NCBI RefSeq assembly: GCF_949987535.1
Contig: NC_080080.1
Coordinates: forward strand, 64,323,006 to 64,387,005
Length of the DNA stretch: 64,000 nt
From: Balaenoptera acutorostrata
Lineage: Eukaryota > Chordata > Mammalia > Artiodactyla > Balaenopteridae
Direction: 5' to 3'
The translations under genes were made by a program, and so were the position numbers. Under the pieces are notes generated by a model. The model did not search any database, had not been told where the DNA came from, and was given only the letters and a program-made list of their open reading frames with translations. How positions within the stretch are numbered: the stretch's first letter is position 1; the number at the start of each line of letters is the position of its first letter. Below, piece by piece: positions 53,545-64,000 of this stretch.

Positions 53545-53795
53545 ACCTAAGCCTGGAGCCAGACTGTCAGGATCCAACCCCAGCTCTGCCACTTACTAGG
53601 TGTATAACCTTGAAAAAGTTACTTTAATTTTCTGTGCTTCTTCTCTATCTTCCTCACCTGTAAAATGGTGATAATACTAGTACCTATCTCTTAGATTGCT
53701 GTGAGGATTAAATGCTTTATTACTTGCAAAATGCCTAGAAAAGTGGCCACCATCTGGCATGATAAGCATCAGTAACTATTAAACATTCTCAACAT
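53545..53795 (+). mobile_element. MIR SINE, nearly complete
   Basis: GGAGCCAGACTGTCAGGATC, AGCTCTGCCACTTACTAGGT, CTGTAAAATGGTGATAATAC and CTGTGAGGATTAAATGCTTT cover the whole element. Confidence 0.85.
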
Positions 53796-53799
53796 CTTG

Positions 53800-54178
53800 A
53801 ATATGCTGTATCTCTCTCACCTCTACACCTGGCACCTGCTCTTTCCTATGCCTGGAATATAGCACTTGGATTAATTTCAAACTCATCCTCCAACTCTCAG
53901 CCTCCATGTCACTGCCTCCAGGAGATCTTTTTCCCATCCCCTAGACTAGATTCAATTCTCCTCTTGTCTCTTGCCCCACCACTCTGTTCTTCCCCTCCAA
54001 CAATGACCTCCCATCATATTTTCCAATAATCACTTGCTTTGTTGTTTGATTTTCTTACTAGATCAAAAATTCTGTGAAGGGAGGAACTATTCTTGTTTGT
54101 CTTGTTTACCCCCGCACCTTCAAGGCCTAGCACAGTGCCTGGAAAACAATAGGCATTAAATAAACACTGAAGAAGTCT
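53800..54178 (+). mobile_element. L2 3' end
   Basis: TGCTCTTTCCTATGCCTGGA, CAGCCTCCATGTCACTGCCT, TCTGTGAAGGGAGGAACTAT and CCTAGCACAGTGCCTGGAAA end in TTAAATAAACACTGAAG. It lies head-to-tail after a MIR. Confidence 0.8.
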
Positions 54179-54337
54179 ATTCATCTAGCAACCTTCTAAT
54201 ATTAGCAAAAGTCCCCAAAGCAGTGAATGTAGTAACCAAGCATCAGAACCACGTTACGACTTTCTTGGGTCCTAGTGCTTTTGCTTTCATGGGCCCCCTT
54301 TCTGCTTCAAAAATACATGTATTAAGAAGTGTATTTT

Positions 54338-54633
54338 GGGACTTCCCTGGTGGTCCAGTGGTTAAGACTCCGCGTTCCCAATGCAGGGGGCCCGGGTTAA
54401 ATGCCTGGTCAGGGAACTAGATCCCACGTGCTGCAACTAAGAGTTCGCATGCTGCAACTAAAGATCCCACGTGCTGCAACTAAGAGTTCGCATGCCACAA
54501 CTAAAGATCCCACATGCCACAACTAAAAGGATCCAGCATGCCATAATTGAAGATCCCTCACGAGACAACGAAGATCCCATGTGCCGCAACTAAGACCCGG
54601 CGCAGCCAAATAAACAAATAAAACTTTTTGTAA
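54338..54633 (+). mobile_element. CHR-type SINE with strongly amplified internal modules
   Basis: Head GGGACTTCCCTGGTGGTCC, then about seven units built on GATCCCACGTGCTGCAACTA / GAGTTCGCATGC. Tail AATAAACAAATAAAACTTTTTG. Duplication AGTGTATTTT/AGTATATTTT (54328-54337, 54634-54643). Length remains near 300 bp although the module array replaces much of the usual body. Confidence 0.96.
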
Positions 54634-54643
54634 AGTATATTTT

Positions 54644-55514
54644 ATAATTGACTTAGCATAAAGATGAATATAACCCAGACTAGATTCATTATTATATATT
54701 CATTATTATATTTGTTTTTTAAATTCTGATTTTAAGAGAAATTAAAATTTTTAAACATGTTTTTCTATTTTTATAACATTTTATATAACTCAAAAAAACA
54801 GTGCTTGTATAAAAATTCACACAAGGTTGCTAGAGAGCATACAATTTCTAAAAATGTCCTGGGTTTTTGCTACATTCAGTTTTCTAAGGATGTACTCAAA
54901 TCAATGGTAAAATGCAGACATTGTGCGATATTTTATTATCTTTGGTAAAACTACTCTCATTATTTTGTCTCCTCACAGTATTAACTCTGATATCCACTTG
55001 GTGTAGGGTCTGCTATCACTAGGATGTGAGAAAAACATTAAGGCTTGATCTACGTGAGGCAAGTATCTCCAAATGACAGTCAGAGCCCCTTAGCCCCCCA
55101 TTCCCACTTCATATCATGTATCTACACAGCAAGGCAGGGTAAGAGCTCAATGGCCTCCCATCTGGGGTCTCGAAACCCTCCTCCTCAATCAGACAAGAAG
55201 TAAACATTTGGGGGCAAAGGTGGAAACTGAGGCCATCTCTGCAGGAACCTGAGTGGCCATGCTGTGGTGTGGTCAGGCCAGTAACCCTTAGCATTTAAAC
55301 AGCTAATCCATTTACCACTAAGTAGATCCCACTGGTTGGTTGATGATGGCTGCTGATGTGGTGGCTCCTCCCCCCAAACGTAAAAAGAAAAGAGGGTTCG
55401 GGGCCAATGCTGAAGGGGGAGGGGCAATTTTAAAACATTTTTGAGGGCCTTAAGCATTGTGCCCACCATGCCTAATAGATAAGTTGCCCCACAAGTATCA
55501 GCAATGGAAGGGTT
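54644..55514. other. No recognised feature
   Basis: Unassigned. A 140-codon minus frame (55185-55607) crosses into the L1 on its right and shows no domain. Confidence 0.4.
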
Positions 55515-55529
55515 AAAGCAATGGAAAAA

Positions 55530-55751
55530 ACAAACTGTAGATACAGAGAACAGAGTAGTGGCTACCAGAGAGGGGTGGGGGGAGGGTGAAATGGTAAAGG
55601 GGATCAACCATATGGGGACAGATGGAAACTAAATCTTTGGTGGTGAGCCTGCTGTAGGGTGCACAGAAGTAGACATATAATGATGTACACATGAAATATA
55701 CAATGTTATAAATCAATGCCACCTCAATTTTTAAAAATTAAATTTTAAAAA
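55530..55751 (+). mobile_element. 5'-truncated L1 3' end
   Basis: GAACAGAGTAGTGGCTACCA, CCATATGGGGACAGATGGAA and GTTATAAATCAATGCCACCT. Exact duplication AAAGCAATGGAAAAA at 55515-55529 and 55752-55766. Confidence 0.92.
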
Positions 55752-55766
55752 AAAGCAATGGAAAAA

Positions 55767-56789
55767 GTGAGAAGGGAGCAAAGGGAGTTCCAGAATCTGA
55801 AATTAACCTGACTTCTGGGATGAGTCAGACCCTGTAGTTGTAAATCAGCTAGAATGCTTTCAGCTGCAAGTAATAGAGTCCTGACTCCAACTCACTAAAC
55901 CAGTAACAGGACCGTCCAGAGGTATGGCAGGGTCTGGCTTAGTTGACTCAATGACTCAACAGTGTCTGCAGAGTTACAGGTTCTAATTCTCTATTCTTCT
56001 GTCCACAGCATTGGCTTCATCTAAAGTCTGGTTCCCCTTTGGTCATCAGATGATTGTCAGCAGAAATGGAGGCAATATCCTCCTTGTTTATATCCAGTGA
56101 GACAGCCAAGGAATTTTAGTACTTTTTTGCCATCTGACTGAGCCAATTTCAGTCATGTGCCCAACTGGACCAATAATTCCCTGGAGAATACCCCACACTG
56201 GCTGATCTAGCAAATCAGGATCCATTCCTGGAGCTAGGGCTGTGGTTACACCAAAACAACATCAGGGAATAGGGAATGTCTGATAACCCATTCCACAGCT
56301 CTGGAACCCTCTCAAGAGTTCAAAAGTTACAGAATGAGCTATCATACATGAAGTATATAAAAAAATATTTACATCAACTAATAAAAAGTATTTACATCAA
56401 GTATAAAAAAGGGTCAAGGGATCTTTTATGCAAGGGAGGATCTTAAAGGGGATTTGTGGAAGTGTTTTTAGAGAAAGCTGTGCTCTGACCCTCAACCCAA
56501 ACCCCTCCTCTTAAAGGGCGAAATGGAGGTGGGTAAGGACCTGCCCTCCTACCTCAAACCTTAGTGAGTGGGGATTGCACAGAGCATTGCAGAGAGCTTA
56601 ATAAATGACTCCCACATTTGGGTGGCACATGGTTGGAACCGATGCTTAGAAAATTCAGGGGACTCTCTCTTGGTGACATTATCAAATCACAGACCTCCAC
56701 AATGCAAAATCCAAAAGTCAACACTCAGTCTTCTTCTTATTTAACAGATCAGCAGATCAAAATTGTGGAAACAGTTTCTTCACCTGACT
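55767..56789. repeat. Unnamed old repeat, family C, copy 2, and unassigned sequence
   Basis: CTTTCAGCTGCAAGTAATAG, CAATTTCAGTCATGTGCCCA and CCATTCCTGGAGCTAGGGCT (55840-56330) form one old repeat that I cannot name. The phrase AGTATTTACATCAA recurs at 56365-56400. The remainder is unassigned. Confidence 0.35.
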
Positions 56790-57965
56790 TCCAATAGGCC
56801 AGTATTCCAGATTTTCCTCTTACCTCCATGGCCATTCCCTCTCTTTTGCTGGCTCCTCCTAAACCTTCCACTCTCCGATGAGGGAGAACCCCAGGGCTCA
56901 ACCCTTGGACCTCTTATTTTCTCTCTCTACGTGTTGGCAACTTCCAAATGTCGATCTCCGGCCCAGGAGACCTCTCCTCATTTATCCAGTGCCTTTAGAA
57001 AGTCTCCACTTGGATATCTAATGATATCTCAACATGTCCAAAATGAAGTTCTTGGTTTCCCCCCCTAAAACATGCTCCTTCCTGACTTCCCCATCTCAAG
57101 TAATGGCAACTCCATCCTTCCATTTGCTCAAGCAAAAAAGTTGGAATCATCCCTGACTCCACTCTCTGTCTCATATCCTACATACAACCCATCGACAAAA
57201 GTATTTTTGGAGTTGTCTCTACTTACAGAATATATCCAGTGTAGCTCACTTCTCACCACCTCCTCCATCATCTTTTACCTGGATTGCTTCAAAAGTCTCC
57301 CAAATTTCCCCTTCCTTCCCTACTTAGATGATCACAAAAAGCTCCCTAGTTTTTTCCCATGTCTAAGCAGATGGCTGCCAGAATAAGCCTTTTTAAAATG
57401 TGAGCTGACATCACTCTCCCAAATAGACCCCTCCAGGAGCTTTCCATCTCATTCAGAGCAACAGCCAAAGCCCTAACAATGGCCTATCAAACTCTACAGC
57501 ACGTGCCTACCCACCGCCAACGCGTACACCTCTCTGACCTCATCTCCCCTCACTCACTTCATCTGAACAGCTCCCTGTTCTTCCTTGACCCCTGGTTCTT
57601 TTCATCAGCTGTTCTCTCAGCTACAATGCCTTTACTCGCAGAAAGCCACATGGCCTGCTCCCTCAACTCTTTCAAATATCATCTTCTCAGTGGGGCCTTT
57701 CCTGACCAGCCTATCTGAAAGCACAACCATCACTACCTCCCCACCCCAGTCCCTACACCCTTCCCTGCTTTATTGTTCTTCATGGCACTTACAAAGCATG
57801 CTCACTTCTAAAGTAATTTATTTGTCAGTCTCTTCCCACAAAACTATAAACTCAATGAGGACAGGGATATTTCTTGCCTGGGTTGTTAAATGCTGTATCC
57901 CCAGCATCTAGAACAGGGCCTGCCATATAGCAGGAGCTCCATAAATACTAGTTGAATGATTGCAG
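56790..57965 (+). mobile_element. L2 with remnant reverse transcriptase region
   Basis: The largest L2 here. The frame 56763-57068 preserves PQGSTLGPLIFSLYVLA, the reverse transcriptase PQG(S/T) motif region of CR1/L2 LINEs. Later blocks TTCCATCTCATTCAGAGCAA and GCCAAAGCCCTAACAATGGC follow L2 order, and the end GTATCCCCAGCATCTAGAAC to TAAATACTAGTTGAATGATT is the L2 terminus. Stops and frameshifts throughout. Confidence 0.85.
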
Positions 57966-58021
57966 GAGTATTGCTTTCTATAGTTAACGTATTATTTGAA
58001 TATTTTCTAAGAAGAAAATGT

Positions 58022-58450
58022 TTGTTTATCCATTCAACAAGTATGGATTCAGAGCAAATTCAAGCCTAAGTACTATGCTAGGTGCTGAGTCAAGAGCGCT
58101 GAGCAAAACTGAGCTGACTACCCCGCCTGGGATCATGGAGTTGAGTCTTGTGACTGATGATTGACATAATGACAAAAGGAGTGTCAAGAACTGGAAGGAA
58201 GGGACACAGGTAGACAAAAGCATATCACAAAGAAAGCTGGGCCTGCCTGGATGAGGTAAAGGTGGGTGGAGGAAAGGGATCTGGGGGACCAAGAAAGCCA
58301 TAGGAGACTGGAAGCCTGGCTTCATGTTATATAGTTTCTGCAGGATTTTACTCAGGACTGCCTCTGTCCAGTATCAAAAGTGTAAGAGGTGTGCTGCATG
58401 CTCCCGGATGATAATTCCCTGAGAAAGTAGCACCTGAGCCAATGAAGATC
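58022..58450 (-). mobile_element. L2 fragment (antisense), part 1
   Basis: TATCCATTCAACAAGTATGG, GTACTATGCTAGGTGCTGAG and, near its end, AATTCCCTGAGAAAGTAGCA follow the L2 complement. It meets the previous sense L2 tail-to-tail. It appears to continue beyond the LTR at 58936. Confidence 0.6.
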
Positions 58451-58456
58451 CACACC

Positions 58457-58935
58457 TGTTACTGATAAGGGGTAAAGGTCGGGTTGTGGGAAGCATGCAG
58501 TCTTAGCCGGGAGGTAACTCCTGGAGGAGACAGTATGTCTCTCACAAAAAGCAAAGCCCTTACCTTGGAATGCACTCTTTTTCCCAGGCCTGAGGAATGT
58601 AAAAGAGATCAGCAAAGCTATCTCAAGCCAGGAGACCTCAGGGAACTGAGAGTCCTGGTTGTTCCTTATGGCTGGGGGCTGTGTGGGAGCCTGGTTAAGG
58701 GAAGATAATGTTCAAGGATAGTTGTTGTAAACTTGTTGACGTCCGTGGTAGTGACTGAACTGAGAGATAAGCAATTCCATGGGATTATTGTCTAATAATG
58801 AGTTCCTCTTCTGTCTATATAAGATTCAGTAGATTCTAAATAAAGTGCCTTGCAACCATCAGTTGTCTTGGTCCTTCTGACCCCATACTCACGGTGCTAT
58901 TCAGTCCCTTACCCTTCTCCGTCGGGACGGTCGCA
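58457..58935 (+). mobile_element. Probable ERV solo LTR
   Basis: Begins TGTTACTGATAAGGGGTAAA. A TATA-like TCTATATAAGA (about 58815) is followed by AATAAA (about 58840) and a C-rich U5-like end TCGGGACGGTCGCA. Flanks are antisense L2 on both sides. No target-site duplication was found, so the ends are estimates, and the class (perhaps ERVK-like) is open. Confidence 0.5.
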
Positions 58936-59160
58936 TAGGGTAATGTGGAGGCACGGAGCTGAGGTAGAGGGAACTGTGTGGGTGAAGGTCCTGGAGTAGG
59001 AGGGACTATGGCACATTCTGGAACACAGAGAGCAAGGGGAGGGTGGTGGGAAAAGGGGCTGAAGAGGGAAAGGGTGGGCAGGGCCTGGCATACTCTCCGA
59101 AAGATTCCAGCTTTATCCCGAAAGGAATCAAAAGCCATAGGAAGGGCCTTGTGTGTTTTT
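58936..59160 (-). mobile_element. L2 fragment (antisense), part 2
   Basis: GGCACATTCTGGAACACAGA and GAGCAAGGGGAGGGTGGTGG fit the L2 complement near AGAGCATTCCAGGCAGAGGG. Confidence 0.45.
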
Positions 59161-59401
59161 GTTTTGTTTTGTTCCATTTGCACTGCAGTGACGTGACAGG
59201 ACCTGTATTTTGAAAATATTATTGAAACTACCTTTGTGGAGGATGACTTACCTGAGGCACCCGACCAGGTGAAGGACAATCAGTCAGGAGGCAGCAGAGG
59301 CGTCCACGGGAGCAAGGCTGGCAACTTGTCCCAGGGTAGAGGCAGGAAATGGAGAGAAGTCGACAGATTGAAGAGGCTGTATTATGGGCTATGTGTCTAT
59401 G

Positions 59402-59785
59402 TGTGCTATGGGCTGAACTGTGAACGTTCAAAATTCACATGCTGAAGCCCTAACCCCCAGTACCTCTGAATGCGACTGGATTTGGAGACAGGGTCTTTAA
59501 ACAGGTAATTAAGGTAAAATGATGTCACTCAGGCGGGCCCTAAACCAACGTGACTGGTGTCCTTATAAGAAGAGGAGATTAGGACACACGCACAGAGGGA
59601 AGATAATGTGAAGACACAGGGAGGAGAAGGCCATCTACAAGCCAAGGAGAGAGGCCTCAAAAGGAACCAAATCTGCTGACACTTTGATCTCAGATTTCCA
59701 GCCTCCAGAACTGTGAAAATTAAATTTGTTGTTTAGGCCACCCAGTCCGTGGTATTTGCTATGGCACTCCTAGCAAACTAATACA
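59402..59785 (+). mobile_element. MaLR (MST/MLT1-type) solo LTR, complete
   Basis: TGTGCTATGGGCTGAACTGT, CCTAACCCCCAGTACCTCTG, GGTCTTTAAACAGGTAATTA, CTGGTGTCCTTATAAGAAGA, CTCCAGAACTGTGAAAATTA and GCAAACTAATACA give a full-length LTR. A 5-bp duplication CTATG/CTGTG (59397-59401, 59786-59790) with one mismatch fits the ERVL-MaLR rule. Confidence 0.9.
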
Positions 59786-59810
59786 CTGTGCAAAAAAAAC
59801 TTTAAGTGAA

Positions 59811-60179
59811 AAGACTTCCCTGCTGGAGCAGTGTTTAAGAATCCGCCTGCCAATGCAGGGGACACAGGTTCGAGCCCTGATCCGGGAGGATCCCACATGC
59901 CGCAGAGCAACTAAGCCCGTGCGCTACAACTACTGAGCCTGTGCTCCAGAGCCCACGAGCCACAACTACTGAGCCCGCGTGCTACAACTACTGAAGCCCG
60001 CACGCCTAGAGCCCGTGCTCCACAACAAGAGAAGCCACCGCAATGAGAAGCCTGTGCACTGCAACGAAGAGTAGCCCCCGCTCGCCGCAACTAGAGAAAG
60101 CCCGCGCGCGGCAACAAAGACCCAACGCAGCCAAAAATAAATAAATAAAATAAATAAATTTATAAAAAAATAAAAAGAT
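59811..60179 (+). mobile_element. CHR-type SINE
   Basis: Head GACTTCCCTGCTGGAGCAGT, B box GGTTCGAGCCC, full body, AATAAATAAATAAAATAAAT tail. Duplication TTTAAGTGAA/TTTAAATGAA (59801-59810, 60180-60189). Confidence 0.95.
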
Positions 60180-60189
60180 TTTAAATGAA

Positions 60190-61062
60190 GAATAAAACCT
60201 TTGAAAAATAAAAACATATACTCGATTTATTCTAACTGAAATCAGGGTGGTGTATGACGGTAAAGTTCAAGCAAAAGAGCCTTTCTTCAGTGTTCCCAGC
60301 GATGGCTTCTGTAATACAATTGTATCGTCCCTAAAACGAGTAGTAAGAAATACAAGTAATATAAAATGTTAGATGCTTCTATTTTGTAAGACTTTTATAA
60401 GAATTTTATCTTACTAGGAGAAACCCATTTAAATTGAATTGGTTTTTACTTTCTCAGTTTTCTAGCCTAGCCTATGAAATCTTCAAACATTAGATATAAT
60501 TTGTAACAAAATAGGTAAAGAATATGCATTATTAATGTCTATCTTAAAATTGTTACCAAAAGTGAAACATGTGCAAAATTTCATTGCATTTCTAATGCAA
60601 ATATCTAGAATTACATCATTATTACCCATGGAGGCAGTTACTGAGTTATACACAATGGTCCTACAGTGCTTTCACCCAAAGATCATTCAACATATTAACA
60701 ATGAGCATTACTTTTAGCAAGGTATGCTGGAAGGAAAAAATAAAATTTAAAGAGGACTTTCTTCGGTGTAAGTTTTCTATTTTTCCACATTCCACAGAAA
60801 GAAGAAATAGCAAAATATCCAAAACCAAAAAGAAGTGAAAAAAAGCCCTGAACATCTTAATCTTGAATCAATATTTTTAGAAGTTGTGAATTGCTTGTTT
60901 CAAATTCTTAACACATCTGTTACTGCAAAAGGTTAAGGAAGTACAAAATGACTTGAACAATACCTTAGAAAATCGTATTCCCTTGAAGGAGAATGATATT
61001 GTTGTATTCACAGTCTCTGCAACCAAAATACAAAATACAAAAAGTTACTGGCTAACATCAGG
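60190..61062. other. No recognised feature
   Basis: About 870 bp of AT-rich, apparently single-copy sequence. No gene or repeat that I can support. Confidence 0.4.
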
Positions 61063-61104
61063 TGACTTTTTTTGTTTGCTTGCTTGTTTGTTTGTTTGTT
61101 TGTA
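61063..61104. repeat. (TTTG)n microsatellite
   Basis: TTTG units with a few TTGC variants. Confidence 0.9.
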
Positions 61105-61924
61105 GTATGGAGTGCACCTCTTACAATTTTACTACTGGCAGAAGCAATCCCAAGCAAAATTGTAGAGAAATAATGAATCTTATACCCTGGCTACAATTCT
61201 CCTATGGCTTCCTCTGCCACACTGAGCCCCTCTCAGTATCAGCCTATATCTCATCCCTTAGCGGATACAAACTTGTAAGGCCCACTGGTCTCAATAATGA
61301 ATGAATGATGAACAAGCTAGTACTAATGTGCTTCATCCCAAGTTACATATGTGCTTATTTATTGTTGCTGCCTCTTATCAGGGAATGATAAAGAAAAATC
61401 TTCCTAAAGGTGGAGGAGAGATTTGGGAGGCAGCCAGGATACCAAAGCTCCTTCCAATTCCACCACCAAGAAGCCTAGATATGTAGTCACTGTTGAAATG
61501 CACAGCCATGGGCCTGGCCCTGAGGAAGCTGTGGGACAGAGTCAGAAATGCAGGAAAAACCACACTCCACTGACCCAGTCAGAAACAACAAAGGAGTGAA
61601 CTTACAGGGTAGGGATAGAAAGAGAAATGTTCTGAACCTCTAACAAAAGCAGTATTGACCAAAAATCTTTCTTAAAGTAATATAAATAGTCAAGTGCAAA
61701 CTGTATTGATTATTTTTCTCCAAGTTGGCTAAAGACAATCCTTACCAGCAAATGAATAGATGATGTCTACAGCTATACCTTCATTTCTCACAAATAAGCA
61801 TTTATTTATTTGCTTCTGGGAGTATTCTTATTAGGGGTACTAATACATTAAGATGTTGGTTCTTGAACTTAGTAAAGTGGTCATATCTTCATGATCTTAC
61901 GATCTTTCATTCAAGGCTAATCCA
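61105..61924. other. No recognised feature
   Basis: Unassigned sequence with frames under 82 codons and no domain. Confidence 0.4.
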
Positions 61925-62099
61925 GTTCAAATTTAATAGTTCAACCAATATTTATCGAAAGCCTACTATGTACCAGGGACTGGGGAGACAAGGGTTAGTA
62001 CAATACCATCCTTTCCCTCAAAGAGTTAAAGTCTTTTGGGGACACAGACATGCAAAGAAACCATTCCAAATACAATGTGCAATGAAAAGATGCAGTAAG
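61925..62099 (-). mobile_element. L2 3' end (antisense)
   Basis: TTCAACCAATATTTATCGAA, GCCTACTATGTACCAGGGAC and ACCATCCTTTCCCTCAAAGA are complements of the L2 terminus. Confidence 0.68.
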
Positions 62100-62815
62100 G
62101 ATAAAGGCAGGATAGCATTTTTGTTAAGGGTGATGGCTCTGGGACCTGAACTGCTTGGATTTGAATCCCAGCTCCTCTACTTACTCAGTGTGTGACCTTG
62201 GGCAAGTCACTTAACTTCTCTGTGCCTCAGTGAAATGACAGTGGATAATGACACCTACCTCGTAGGATTATTATGAGGGTGTCAACTGAAAAAAATGCAC
62301 AGCCTATAGTTGAGAATTATGTTTTATTCGGTGGACGTACTGAGGACTTAAGCCTGGGAGACAGTCTCTCAGATAGTTCTGAGGCACTGCTCCAAAGAGG
62401 TAAGCGAGGAGCCAGATATACAGAAGTTTTCCCAAAAAAAACTGAGGTAGTCGGAACATCAAAAGATTACTGTTAATTAAAGAAAAACCAGACCTCTCAA
62501 GTTCATGAATTTAGCACTTTTCCATGTATGGGAAGATGCGAGAGTCTGGGCTCACTGAATCATTCCTTTGATGTGCACCTTAACTATCTAGGGCCGGTAT
62601 CCTGTGTTCTCCATCCTGAATCCCCTCACAGTCTACCACGGTGGGGGGAAAGGGAGAGGAAGGAGGGGGCGGCTGCAGTGGCTGAAGCCTTGATGGCCAC
62701 AACATTCTTTGTTTACTGATATGGCAGGTGACATTCTTTGTCCACAAGGGCTATATAAGTTAATACATGTAAGTGCTCAGAACAAGGCCTGGAACATAGC
62801 ACTCATGAAATGTTA
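62100..62815 (+). mobile_element. MIR SINE split by a solo LTR
   Basis: TCTGGGACCTGAACTGCTTG, CTTACTCAGTGTGTGACCTT and ATTATTATGAGGG (to 62279) continue as TAAGTTAATACATGTAAGTG and CAAGGCCTGGAACATAGCAC (from 62757). The MIR is otherwise nearly complete. Confidence 0.88.
62280..62746 (-). mobile_element. Class I-type ERV solo LTR, copy 2 (antisense)
   Basis: 467 bp with TGT...ACA ends on either strand and an exact 4-bp duplication AGGG (62276-62279, 62747-62750) inside a MIR. The minus strand carries a GAATAAAACATAATTC polyadenylation block and is related along its length to 31131-31562. No internal viral sequence. Confidence 0.9.
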
Positions 62816-62949
62816 TTAACATTCAAATGTCATTTATTATAACATTAAATGTTACTCCTTTCTAGACACCCCTCCCATGGCATCTTGCGAATAATAATGA
62901 TAATGTTATGAATATTATAGTTGATGTTAATATTATTGTTATTGTGACA
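62816..62949. other. No recognised feature (AT-rich)
   Basis: Contains AATAATGATAATG-type short runs. Confidence 0.35.
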
Positions 62950-63320
62950 GTAGGACCATCATAAAAGATGGGAAGGAAGGCAGGGGGTACATTCCACGTG
63001 GCTGGAAAAAGAGGAGCAAAGGCAGGAAGGTGAAAATCAGTATAGCTTACACGTATGCCTGCAAGGGGCTCAATGTTATTAAAGCAAAGAAGCAGCAGGA
63101 GTGCTAAGAAGTAAACCTGAAGAAGTAAGCGTGACTGCACTCAGGTTCCACACTAAGAGAATGGAGGTGATAGGGAAACATCCAAGGATGTGAAATGGTC
63201 AGAGTTTGTTTAGAGAGATGAGTCACCCGACTGTACAGTAGCTGGATTTAAGGGCAGCACTGAAAGTCAGGGAGACCCGTGAGAGCCCAGGAGGCAGTGA
63301 CAGTGGTGAAGGGAAGAGGA
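62950..63320 (-). mobile_element. L2 fragment (antisense, tentative)
   Basis: GGGGGTACATTCCACGTGGC and GAGCAAAGGCAGGAAGGTGA resemble the L2 complement near AGAGCATTCCAGGCAGAGGG. The right part is weak. Confidence 0.45.
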
Positions 63321-63369
63321 AGTAAATGCCTCCCGTGACCTCCATCTCAGGTAACCTCCCTCATCATGC

Positions 63370-63560
63370 TCTGTCTCGTCATCCTGCTGCTTTCCTTGAG
63401 AGCACTTATCGTACATTGAATTTTATTTCACTTTCATCTTTATCTTCTTTCGTGACCTAGTTACCATCTTGTTTCCTCCACTGGCCTACAAGCTCCATGA
63501 GGACAGGGGCTTTGCTTTGGTCACTTCTGAATTTCCAGCTCTTGGTACTACCCGGTCCCT
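63370..63560 (+). mobile_element. L2 3' end
   Basis: TACAAGCTCCATGAGGACAG and GGGCTTTGCTTTGGTCACTT follow the L2 terminus, which stops before the usual TAAATATT end. Confidence 0.68.
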
Positions 63561-63732
63561 GCATACCTGGCTCCCAGATCAGCTACGTAATTTGCAAGGC
63601 TAAGCACAAAATGAAAATGGGAGGGCACTTATTCAGAAAGCAGGGGAAACATCCATTAAAGGTACTAAAATATAAAGTTTTTTCCTTTCTTCCATAGTCT
63701 CTCTCTCCCTCTCTCTCGACTTGCCATGAGTT

Positions 63733-64000
63733 TAAAAATTTTTTTTTCTTTCAATTTTATTGAGATATAATTGACATATAGCACAGAAATTTAAGGTGTA
63801 CAGCATAATAACTTGACCTACATACACTGCAAAATGATTATCACGGTAATCCATCACCTCATAAAACCAAAAAAATAAAGAAAAAGAAAGAAAGAAAGAA
63901 AAAAATGGTTTTTTTTCCTTGTGATAAGAGCTTATAGGATCTACTCTCTTAGCAACTTACAGATATACCACACAGCAGCGCTAACTACAGTCACTGCCAT
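63733..64000 (-). mobile_element. L1 3' UTR (antisense), continues past the window
   Basis: AATTTTATTGAGATATAATT, GACATATAGCACAGAAATTT and TAAGGTGTACAGCATAATAA are complements of L1MA/L1MB 3' ends. An (AAAG)n run lies at 63885-63905. Confidence 0.82.

Noticed and set aside
54400..54600. Regularly spaced direct repeats, CRISPR-like
   Set aside because: The repeats are adjacent diverged modules within a SINE with no unique spacers of constant length, in a mammalian genome.
55185..55607. 140-codon minus frame
   Set aside because: It runs through a SINE-free spacer into an L1 3' end, has no domain, and codon composition looks random.
31131..62746. The two related LTRs as ends of one provirus
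   Set aside because: They are in opposite orientation, have different target duplications and no viral genes between them.

Overview
The window is vertebrate, intergenic-type nuclear DNA from a cetartiodactyl mammal, most likely a cetacean (whale or dolphin). The main evidence is about 20 tRNA-Glu-derived CHR-type SINEs with heads reading CTTCCCTGGTGGCGCAGTGG and tails built from AATAAA repeats. Many are the long, GC-rich form of about 280-300 bp. There are also young 5'-truncated L1 copies with artiodactyl/cetacean-type 3' UTRs. I saw no Bov-B LINE, which argues against a ruminant. Older layers shared by all placental mammals (MIR, L2, L1M, MaLR/MLT LTRs, Tigger1) fill much of the rest. I found no convincing host protein-coding gene, functional RNA gene or CpG island. 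The open reading frames are short and mostly sit in repeats. The longest, about 210 codons, is the antisense strand of two SINEs.

Layout: 1-5.7 kb holds decayed L1M, MIR and L2 pieces and one class I solo LTR. 5.7-9.3 kb holds L1 fragments broken by SINEs and by a younger L1. 9.9-14.4 kb is one old L1 split by an LTR-like element and by an almost complete Tigger1 DNA transposon, which itself carries a SINE. 14.4-22.9 kb is a patchwork of L1, L2, MIR and MLT1. 23-33 kb holds L2, medium-age repeats, a SINE cluster and one clean solo LTR. 33-44 kb holds an ERVL-type LTR, L2, MIR and two younger L1 3' ends. 44-50 kb is a long antisense block of L1 broken by three SINEs. 50-64 kb is MIR, L2, MaLR LTR, microsatellite and a second copy of the clean solo LTR inside a MIR.

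The most interesting signal is in the SINE 3' ends. In several copies with clear target-site duplications, the AATAAA-rich A-tail is followed by a short non-SINE segment, usually ending in TT/TTT or an oligo-T run, and then by a second A-run before the duplication. One copy has two such segments in series. This fits Pol III read-through to a downstream terminator followed by renewed A-tailing and retroposition. Three of the segments can form a short perfect or near-perfect hairpin just upstream of the last A-run.

Family names come from remembered consensus features and were not checked by alignment. Boundaries of old repeats are approximate, and those set by target-site duplications are accurate to within a few bases.
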